Shown: one piece after another, positions 18,217-25,153 of the stretch
Position numbering within the stretch: the stretch's first letter is position 1
Layout: every line of letters starts with the position of its first letter
Source of the DNA: Phycisphaerales bacterium
GTDB lineage: Bacteria > Planctomycetota > Phycisphaerae > Tepidisphaerales > Tepidisphaeraceae
Reading direction: 5' to 3'
Assembly (NCBI GenBank): GCA_028291615.1
Contig: JAQGHM010000033.1
Coordinates: 1-42,303, forward strand
Length of the DNA: 42,303 nt
The notes under the pieces: generated by a model
Told to the model about the DNA's origin: nothing
Database searches by the model: none
The model's input: the letters and a program-made list of their open reading frames with translations, nothing else
Translations under genes and position numbers: made by a program

Positions 18217-20508
18217 TTGAAGAAGCAGAGGGCATTTGTAACCGCGGCAATCGCTGCGGCCGTTTCGAGTGTTTTCAGTCCGGTTTACGCCACTGACAAT
18301 GTCTGGGTTGGAACCACCAGCGATTGGAACACGGCGTCTAACTGGAGTCTGGGGCGGGTTCCGGTCAAGGTAGACGACAACGTCTTTGATGACGCAATCA
18401 TCAACTCGACAGCGATCATTCCGATTATTACCGCCGATCTGGCGGCAACGCCGCGCGACATCATCCTGGGAATCGGAGGCGGAAACTCAGGCCAGGTAAA
18501 TCACATCGCCGGCAGCGCCGCAACGGGCGCTGGCAACTGGTTCTTCATCGGACGCGACGGCGGCACCGGCACTTACAACCTGGCCGACACGACTGCCGTC
18601 GGCGGTACCCTGACCAAATTCGGCGCCGGCTCGGGCTCGATCAACGTTGGTGGACGCGTGTTTGTCGGCGGCACCGAATTCGGCGCCGCCGGCAGTGTCG
18701 GCACGCTCAACATAAATACGTCGGGTACCCTGGCCGTCAGCAACGACCTCGCCATTGGCACCGATGGCGCCACCGGCGTTATGAATATGGACGCCGGAAC
18801 CGTCACCACCGGCGGCTGGAACTTCATCGGCAAGGGAGCGAACAATCCCGGCGGCAACGGCACCCTCAACATGAGCGGTGGAACCATCACCAACGGCGGC
18901 GGCCGTACCTACATTGGATTCGGCGGTTCTGCTACCAACGTTTCCACCGGCAAACTGGTCATGAGCGGTGGCACGTACAACAACCCCGGCGACTTCTTCA
19001 GCGTCGGCGATAACAACCTCACCAGCACCGCCGCTACCCCATCCGTCAGCATGTCCGGCGGAACGATCAATTCCGCCCTGTTTACCATCGGTGGCAACCC
19101 CGATCGCGGTGGCAAGGGAATCGTTACGCTCAATGGCAACGGCGCCCTGCTCAACACCGGCGAATTCTGGGTGGGCCAGAACACCGGCAGCGAAGGCGTA
19201 TTTAACATCAGTGCCGGTACAGTGACCTCCAGCAACTGGTTTGTTATCGGCCGCAGTGGCGGCACGGGCGCCATCAACATGACTGGCGGTCAGATCACCA
19301 AAAGCGGCGGTGGAAATCTCATCGTTGGTAGCCTTTCCGGAAAGGGCACGATCACCCAGACCGCCGGCGCGATCAACACGGTCGCCGGCGGCGATACCCT
19401 TCTGGGTGAAGGCACGTCGACCGCCCTCTGGGATATCTCGGGCGGTTCGCTCACCACCAATGCATTGTTGATCGCTTGGCAGGGCGGCGTCAATGAATTC
19501 CGCGTGCGCGGCACCGGCGCCGTTACCGCCGATCATATCGAGCTGGGTGAAGGCTCGAATAACGGATCAGGAATTGTGAATCAGACCGGCGGCACCGTGA
19601 CCGCAAACCGCTGGCTCGCCGTCGGCCTCGGCTCGTCACAGCAGGCGAAATACAACCTCAGCGGCGGCACCGTGAATGCCGGCGGTCTGGAAGCCGGGGC
19701 CGATTCCCCCGGCTTGATCGCGCTCAGCGGCACCGGCGTCTTGAACGTCTCCGGAAATACCGAGGTGCCCACCCGAAACGGCGCAGGCAACCTGACGGTT
19801 TCAGGCGGCACGTTGAACACGGCCAACATCCTCATCGGCGGCCGCGACAACAACACGGCTGGCAACGTCTTCGGTTCAGGTGTGGTCAACCAGTCCGGCG
19901 GCTTGGTCAAAGTCACCACGGACGTGATCGTGCAACGGCCCAACGTCGGCACGGGCACTTACAACCTGTCGGGCGGAACGCTTTCCGTCGACGGCGTCCT
20001 CAACGCCTCGCTCGGCACATTCAGCTTCACCGGCGGACGATTGACCCGCTCCAATGCCGGCGTCATCAACTACACCGGTGACCTCCACGTCGCCAACAAG
20101 GCGGCGGGATTAAAACTTGATACCGATAAGACGTTCGCCGTCAGCGGCCTCTTTGACGTTGTCCCAGGCGTCACCTTCGACGTCACGGGCATGACAATCC
20201 CTGCGCATGCCGGTGCTGGTTTTGAAACAGGCTCGTTCCCCCTTGGCACCGATAACTCCATTCTCGGTACGTTCGATCCCTCCACGACTTCCGTCCTGGG
20301 GTTGAACAACCTGGCGAACGCAACCTTCATCTCCGAAGCCGCTGGTGAAGGCCACACCTACTCCAACACGCAGCGCGTCTATTGGGTTCAGGAATCAGCG
20401 GGACAAGTCAGCCTGCAATACAGCGTCGCCGCCGCCCCCGAACCGGGAGCCATCGCGGTTCTCGCACTCTCTGGGGTAACCATTCTGGCACGGCGACGGC
20501 GGAAGTGA
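18217..20508 (+). CDS. PEP-CTERM beta-helix repeat surface protein
   Basis: A 763-residue exported protein with a TTG start at 18217, chosen because GGAGG lies 5 bp upstream and the signal peptide KKQRAFVTAAIAAAVSSVF begins there. The body contains many degenerate repeats of about 20-25 residues built on N(M/I)SGGT(I/V)...N or Y.LSGGT..., typical of right-handed beta-helix, autotransporter-like passenger domains. The C-terminus reads PEPGAIAVLALSG, then a hydrophobic stretch, then ARRRRK: a PEP-CTERM sorting signal processed by an exosortase. It is probably exported and anchored or released at the cell surface. No exosortase is in the window. A strong intrinsic terminator follows, so the gene is probably monocistronic. 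Confidence 0.9.
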   Translation: MKKQRAFVTAAIAAAVSSVFSPVYATDNVWVGTTSDWNTASNWSLGRVPVKVDDNVFDDAIINSTAIIPIITADLAATPRDIILGIGGGNSGQVNHIAGSAATGAGNWFFIGRDGGTGTYNLADTTAVGGTLTKFGAGSGSINVGGRVFVGGTEFGAAGSVGTLNINTSGTLAVSNDLAIGTDGATGVMNMDAGTVTTGGWNFIGKGANNPGGNGTLNMSGGTITNGGGRTYIGFGGSATNVSTGKLVMSGGTYNNPGDFFSVGDNNLTSTAATPSVSMSGGTINSALFTIGGNPDRGGKGIVTLNGNGALLNTGEFWVGQNTGSEGVFNISAGTVTSSNWFVIGRSGGTGAINMTGGQITKSGGGNLIVGSLSGKGTITQTAGAINTVAGGDTLLGEGTSTALWDISGGSLTTNALLIAWQGGVNEFRVRGTGAVTADHIELGEGSNNGSGIVNQTGGTVTANRWLAVGLGSSQQAKYNLSGGTVNAGGLEAGADSPGLIALSGTGVLNVSGNTEVPTRNGAGNLTVSGGTLNTANILIGGRDNNTAGNVFGSGVVNQSGGLVKVTTDVIVQRPNVGTGTYNLSGGTLSVDGVLNASLGTFSFTGGRLTRSNAGVINYTGDLHVANKAAGLKLDTDKTFAVSGLFDVVPGVTFDVTGMTIPAHAGAGFETGSFPLGTDNSILGTFDPSTTSVLGLNNLANATFISEAAGEGHTYSNTQRVYWVQESAGQVSLQYSVAAAPEPGAIAVLALSGVTILARRRRK

Positions 20509-20532
20509 ATGCAATAGTTTTGAACGATGACC

Positions 20533-20571
20533 AGGCGTCGCCCCGTCACCCCGGGGCGACGCCTCTTTCTT
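20533..20571 (+). terminator. Strong intrinsic terminator after the PEP-CTERM gene
   Basis: A perfect 13-bp stem: AGGCGTCGCCCCG (20533-20545) and CGGGGCGACGCCT (20552-20564), with a 6-nt TCACCC loop, followed by a T-rich CTTTCTTT tail. It lies 25 bp after the PEP-CTERM stop and 44 bp before the halogenase-like start. Confidence 0.9.
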
Positions 20572-20614
20572 TGGCAAGACGTCAAGTCACGGTGTATATT
20601 TCGCGGAAGATCAG

Positions 20615-22108
20615 ATGATCAAGAACGTCCTAATCCTCGGCGCCGGTAGCGCCGGCCTCATCGCCGCCATCTCCATCAAGCGGAAAATCCCGCAACTCGC
20701 CGTCCACGTCGTGCGCAGCCCCGACATCGGCGTCATCGGCGTCGGCGAGGGCACCACGCCCAACTTCCCCAAGCACCTCTTCGATTACCTCGGCATCAGC
20801 CGCAAGCACTTTTACGCGATGGCCCAGCCGACCTGGAAGCTCGGCATCCGCTTCATCTGGGGCCCGCGCGATCACTTCGAATATGGCTTCGCCCGCCAGC
20901 TCGATTCCCACTGGTCCGACCTCCCGCGCCCCAATGGTTATTACTGCGACGAAGACTTCACTTGCAGCGACCTCACCACCGCCCTCATGGCCCACAACAA
21001 GGTCTTCGCGCGCCAGCCCGACGGCGGCGGGCCGGACATCCAGCCATGGCACGGCTTTCACATCGAAAACAAAAAACTCGTCGAGGTGCTCGAGGTCGTC
21101 GCCCGCACCGTCGGCGTCGAGTTCACCGATGCCCGCGTCAGCGGCGCCAAACGCGGGCCGCAGGGAATCTCCTCGATCATCCTCGACGACGGCCGCGAGC
21201 TCACCGCCGACTTCTTCATCGACTCCAGCGGCTTCCGCAGCGAATTGCTCGGCCGCGCACTCGAAGAGCCCTACATCAGCTTCGACAAATCCCTCTTCTG
21301 CGACCGCGCCGTCGTCGGCGGCTGGGAACGCACGGTCGAGCCCATCCTCCCGTACACGACCGCCGAAACCATGGACGCCGGCTGGGCCTGGCAGATCGAG
21401 CACGAGCATTTCATCAACCGCGGCTACGTCTTCTCATCACAGTTCACCTCCGACGACGACGCCCGCGCCGAGTTCACGCGCAAGAACCCCAAAGCGGCCA
21501 AAGACGGCCGCGTCGTCAAGTTCCGCTCCGGCCGCTACCGTCGCGGCTGGGTGGACAACGTCATCGGCATCGGCAACGCCTGCGGCTTCGTCGAGCCGCT
21601 CGAAGCCACCTCCCTCATGGTCGTCTGCAGCCAGTGCGAGACGTTCATCGATTTCCTCCTCCACACCGGCCTCACCCCCACGCCGACCATGCGCAACCTG
21701 TACAACGACATGACCGCCGGCGTGTGGGACGAGATCCGCGATTTCCTCGCGCTCCACTACAAGATCAACACCCGCCTCGACACCCCCTTCTGGCGTCATT
21801 GCCGCGAAAACACTGACGTCTCCGGCATCGCCCACCTCCTCGAGTTCTACAACGAGAACGGGCCCACCGGTTTCGCCCGCCACCTGCTCCGCCCGACCGG
21901 CAGCAACTTCGGCATCGAAGGCTTCCTCGTCATGCTCGTCGGCAACCGCGTCCCCTACCAGGGCCGCCACCAAGCCAGCGACGCCGAACGGAAAACCTGG
22001 AATAGCTACCGCGCTCAATTCGCCGCGCAAGCGCAGGCCGGCATGGACATCCGCGAAGCCCTCGCCTACATCCGCCAACCCGGCTGGCGCTGGTTCGCCG
22101 AATCCTGA
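20615..22108 (+). CDS. Flavin-dependent tryptophan halogenase-like protein
   Basis: A 497-residue FAD-dependent halogenase-family protein. The FAD-binding motif is LILGAGSAGLIAA (7-19), followed by IGVGEGTTPNFPKHLF, matching the family GVGEAT.P segment. The catalytic lysine equivalent to Lys79 of PrnA/RebH is K75 in PTWKLGIRF. The NACGFVEPLEATSL loop keeps the glutamate of the EPLE(S) motif. The usual WxWxIP signature reads WAWQIE (257-262), with Glu in place of Pro. Family enzymes use FADH2, O2 and chloride or bromide to halogenate indoles or phenols; no flavin reductase is nearby. GGAAG precedes the ATG. Substrate and even halogenation are uncertain. Confidence 0.85.
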   Translation: MIKNVLILGAGSAGLIAAISIKRKIPQLAVHVVRSPDIGVIGVGEGTTPNFPKHLFDYLGISRKHFYAMAQPTWKLGIRFIWGPRDHFEYGFARQLDSHWSDLPRPNGYYCDEDFTCSDLTTALMAHNKVFARQPDGGGPDIQPWHGFHIENKKLVEVLEVVARTVGVEFTDARVSGAKRGPQGISSIILDDGRELTADFFIDSSGFRSELLGRALEEPYISFDKSLFCDRAVVGGWERTVEPILPYTTAETMDAGWAWQIEHEHFINRGYVFSSQFTSDDDARAEFTRKNPKAAKDGRVVKFRSGRYRRGWVDNVIGIGNACGFVEPLEATSLMVVCSQCETFIDFLLHTGLTPTPTMRNLYNDMTAGVWDEIRDFLALHYKINTRLDTPFWRHCRENTDVSGIAHLLEFYNENGPTGFARHLLRPTGSNFGIEGFLVMLVGNRVPYQGRHQASDAERKTWNSYRAQFAAQAQAGMDIREALAYIRQPGWRWFAES

Positions 22109-22160
22109 CGGCATGCTGCGCTGCTGTTGGTGCTGACGAGATGTGCTGCTTTGCCTACCA

Positions 22161-22180
22161 TCGGCCTCCCGCGAGGCCGA
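22161..22180 (+). promoter_or_regulatory. Hairpin over the ribosome binding site of the ST7-like gene
   Basis: TCGGCCT (22161-22167) and AGGCCGA (22174-22180) form a perfect 7-bp stem with a 6-nt loop. The 3' arm contains the GAGG-like ribosome binding region and its last base is the A of the proposed ATG, so folding would hide the start. Confidence 0.4.
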
Positions 22181-23979
22181 TGACCAATCCCGATTTTGAA
22201 ACATACCGACTGCTCCCGCAGGAAACCGACCCCGAAGAGTTTTGGATCGTCGCCATCCTGCGCATGCCCAGTTGGATTGACGAGCCGCCCCGTCCTCCGT
22301 TCCGGCCATACGCCGCCCTGATCCTCACCAAGAGTCTGGGCATCCACCTGAGCAAGATGGCCGCCGACCGCGCAGAGGCGACCGCGATGGTGGTGCCCGC
22401 GCTTGTCCAGTTTGCAACCGGCGCCAAGGTGCGCGTCCGCCCCGCCCGGATCGCTACCAACGACCCCACCCTCGAGCGGCACCTCTGCGACGCGCTGGGC
22501 GACCTGGTTGCAGGGGTGAAGACGGTGGCCGACCTTCCGCCGCTCGACGCGGTAAAGCAACAACTGGCGCGCATGCCCGGATCCGCCGGCATCCCGGATG
22601 CTCTGTCGGTTCCCGGCGTAACCCGCGAGGACCTCCGCGCGCTCGCCCGCGCCGCCGCCGACTTCCATCGCGCCGCGCCGTGGCGTCACCTGAACGATCA
22701 TGACCTGCTTCGCGTCGATTCGCCCCCCTCGCCCGCGGGTCAAAAATACGCAGTGGTCATGGGCGCAGGCGGTGAGACATTCGGACTCGCGTTCTACGCC
22801 TCGCTCGAACGATACAAGCTCACCATGGAGGGTACCGGCGACGAGACCGAGTTTCTCCGCGCGCCCGAACCGCTCTTTTCGATGATCTTCAGTCCAGCCA
22901 TGGCGATCAGCTTCGGCGATCACGATCTTTGGGAAGACGAGAAGTTCCCACTCGCCACCCCCGAGGCCTATCCCTTCGCCGCCTTTTTCGATGCGGCGAC
23001 CGACGCCGTCGTCAGGCCCAATGCCGCTTTACTGAATCACACCCAGGCGATCCTCGCCGCCCTCGCCCTGACCACCGAGCAGGAGATGGACGCCGGCCGC
23101 TGGAGGAAGACCGTCCCAACCCTGGACGGCCCCGTCGAATACACCCTGACGATTCCCGCCCTGCTCAAGTCGCAGAAAAAGAAGACGACGAAAAAGGCAT
23201 GGCCCAGCCCGATTAATAATCCCCGCGCATCGCAGGACCGCGCCGAGGAACTGTTCGGCCAGGCGATCGGCGCCCGCGGCCGGCGGCAGATTCAACTCGC
23301 TCGCCAGGTGCTGGAACTGGACCCCGATAACGCCGACGCGCTGGGAATCCTCGCCCGCCGCGCCGGTGACCCCGTGCGCCGACTCGAGCTTTACGCACAG
23401 GCCGTTGACGCGGGTCGCCGCGCGATCGGCGAGTCATTCGATTTACTGCTCGGTCACTTCTGGCTTGCTGTCTCGACCCGCCCGTACTTGCGCGCCCGCG
23501 TCGGCCTGGCGATGGCGCTGCGCGATCTCGGCCGCCACGCCGAGACGCTCGAACACCTGCTCGACATGCTCCGCCTCAACCCCAACGACAACCAGGGAAT
23601 CCGCGACCTGGTCCCCGCCACCCTGCTCGCCCTCGGCCGCGACCGCGAACTGCTCGATTTCACCACAACCTATGGCCGCCACAGCGCCATCCCCGCCTAC
23701 GCCACCGCGCTCGCCAACTTTCGCATCGAGGGCAACTCCGCCGCCGCCCGCAAGAGTTTATCCCACGCCGTCGCCCTTAATCGCCATGTCCCCCACCACC
23801 TGGCGCGCGGCACGCGCCCCGTGCCCGAATCCGACTTCGGCTATTCCCCGGGCCAGCCCAGCGAGGCGGCTTTCTGCATCGAAGAGATCGGCCCTGCCTG
23901 GCGTGCCACCCCCGGCGCCCTCCATTGGATCGCCGCCGCAACGCCCCCGCCCGCCACGCGCACGCGCCGACGCCGCTGA
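22180..23979 (+). CDS. ST7-like repeat protein with N-terminal domain of unknown function
   Basis: A 599-residue cytoplasmic protein. The ATG at 22180 is preceded by GCGAGG; an in-frame ATG at 22141 has no ribosome binding site. Residues about 1-330 form a region of unknown function (AALILTKSLGIHLSK, LFSMIFSPAMAISFGDHDLW). A Lys-rich linker (KSQKKKTTKKAWP) leads to a C-terminal region with TPR-like helices: LARQVLELDPDNADAL and ARVGLAMALRDLGRHAETLE, followed by MLRLNPNDNQGIRDL, the latter characteristic of ST7-family domains. Such proteins are common in planctomycetes and proteobacteria but lack an assigned role. Its stop lies 32 bp before the peptidase start, so the two are probably cotranscribed. 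Confidence 0.75.
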   Translation: MTNPDFETYRLLPQETDPEEFWIVAILRMPSWIDEPPRPPFRPYAALILTKSLGIHLSKMAADRAEATAMVVPALVQFATGAKVRVRPARIATNDPTLERHLCDALGDLVAGVKTVADLPPLDAVKQQLARMPGSAGIPDALSVPGVTREDLRALARAAADFHRAAPWRHLNDHDLLRVDSPPSPAGQKYAVVMGAGGETFGLAFYASLERYKLTMEGTGDETEFLRAPEPLFSMIFSPAMAISFGDHDLWEDEKFPLATPEAYPFAAFFDAATDAVVRPNAALLNHTQAILAALALTTEQEMDAGRWRKTVPTLDGPVEYTLTIPALLKSQKKKTTKKAWPSPINNPRASQDRAEELFGQAIGARGRRQIQLARQVLELDPDNADALGILARRAGDPVRRLELYAQAVDAGRRAIGESFDLLLGHFWLAVSTRPYLRARVGLAMALRDLGRHAETLEHLLDMLRLNPNDNQGIRDLVPATLLALGRDRELLDFTTTYGRHSAIPAYATALANFRIEGNSAAARKSLSHAVALNRHVPHHLARGTRPVPESDFGYSPGQPSEAAFCIEEIGPAWRATPGALHWIAAATPPPATRTRRRR

Positions 23980-24011
23980 CAACCGCCCATGCCCGCGTTA
24001 TCTTCCTCCCC

Positions 24012-25040
24012 ATGAACCTCAACCTCCTCAAACAACTCTCCGAAGCCCCCGGCGTCCCCGGCCGCGAAGAACGCGTCCGCGCCATCCTCGAAAAAGAAAC
24101 CAAGGGCCTCTTCGACGAAACCTCCACCGACAACCTCGGCTCCCTCATCGCCATCAAAAAGTCCAAGGCCCCCGGCGCGAAGAAGGTTCTCCTCGCCTGT
24201 CACATCGATGAGATCGGCTTCTACGTCAAGCACATCGACGACAAAGGCTTCCTCCGCGTGCACAACGCCGGCGGTTTCGACACCAAAAACCTCCAGGCCC
24301 GCCGCGTCCTCGTCCAATCGTCAGGCGGCGAAGACCTCATCGGCCTCCTCAACCCCAGCGGCCGCCCCATCCACATCGCCAAGGAAGAGGACAAGAAAAA
24401 GATCCCCGAGATCGCCGACTTCAGCATCGACCTCTGCCTCGCCCCCGAGGAGGTTCGCAAAAAAGTCCGCATCGGCGACCCGGTCACCCTCATCCAAGAG
24501 TTCAGCGAGATCGGCCAGTGCGTCAGCGGCAAATGCCTCGACAACCGCGTCGCCGCCTTCGTCGCCATTGAAGCGCTCCGCAAAGTCCAGAACCTGAAAT
24601 ACGACGTGGTCCTAGCCGCGACGGTTCAGGAAGAAGTCGGCTGCCGCGGCGCCGGCCCCGCCGCCTTCGCCCACGAGCCCGACATCGCCATCGCCATCGA
24701 CACCACGCTGGCCGTCGATACGCCCGGCGTTCCAGAAGACGAGCGCGTTACCAGGCAAGGCGACGGCGTCGCCCTCACGATCATGGACAGCATGACGATC
24801 AGCAACCGCCCCCTCATCGACGCCTTCGAAGCCGTCGCCAAAAAACGCGACATCCCCTGCCAGCTCAGCATCCTCCCCCGAGGCGGCACCGACGCCGGCC
24901 CCATGCAACGCGCCCGCGGCGGCTACAAGACGATGACCCTCTCCATCCCCACCCGCTACATCCACACCGTCACCGAGTGCATCCACAAACGCGACCTGCA
25001 AAGCGCCATCGACCTCCTGGCGGCGTGGCTGGAGACGTGA
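24012..25040 (+). CDS. M42-family aminopeptidase (glutamyl aminopeptidase/FrvX-like)
   Basis: A 342-residue metallo-aminopeptidase with an ATG at 24012. Metal and catalytic residues are visible: H64 and D66 (ACHIDEIGF), D177 (CLDNRVAAF), E207-E208 (VQEEVGCRG), D230 (AIDTTLAVDTPG) and H318 (RYIHTVTE). The insert between 70 and 165 is the dodecamer-forming domain (beta-sandwich) of M42 enzymes. It trims N-terminal residues from peptides in the cytoplasm, typically as a tetrahedral dodecamer. A 33-bp dispersed repeat and a GGGG-CAAGT-CCCC stem followed by TTTAAA lie after the stop. It converges on the AsmA-like gene. Confidence 0.93.
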   Translation: MNLNLLKQLSEAPGVPGREERVRAILEKETKGLFDETSTDNLGSLIAIKKSKAPGAKKVLLACHIDEIGFYVKHIDDKGFLRVHNAGGFDTKNLQARRVLVQSSGGEDLIGLLNPSGRPIHIAKEEDKKKIPEIADFSIDLCLAPEEVRKKVRIGDPVTLIQEFSEIGQCVSGKCLDNRVAAFVAIEALRKVQNLKYDVVLAATVQEEVGCRGAGPAAFAHEPDIAIAIDTTLAVDTPGVPEDERVTRQGDGVALTIMDSMTISNRPLIDAFEAVAKKRDIPCQLSILPRGGTDAGPMQRARGGYKTMTLSIPTRYIHTVTECIHKRDLQSAIDLLAAWLET

Positions 25041-25092
25041 GCTTAACGCTAAGAATCGAAACAAGCGGCTACTGAATCAAAGCGCGCTCCGG

Positions 25093-25125
25093 CCACGCCG
25101 GGTTCGGAGCTTCAGGCGACGACCC
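25093..25125. repeat. 33-bp dispersed repeat, copy 2
   Basis: Identical to 17553-17585. In this copy GCTCCG lies just before the repeat and CGGAGC inside it, so a 6-bp hairpin can form. It is between the convergent peptidase and AsmA-like genes. Confidence 0.75.
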
Positions 25126-25134
25126 GGATTCGTC

Positions 25135-25150
25135 GGGGCAAGTCCCCTTT
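25135..25150 (+). terminator. Short GGGG/CCCC stem after the M42 peptidase gene
   Basis: GGGG, a 5-nt CAAGT loop, then CCCC followed by TTTAAA, about 95 bp past the peptidase stop and before the stop of the convergent AsmA-like gene. It is a weak terminator candidate. Confidence 0.3.
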
Positions 25151-25153
25151 AAA

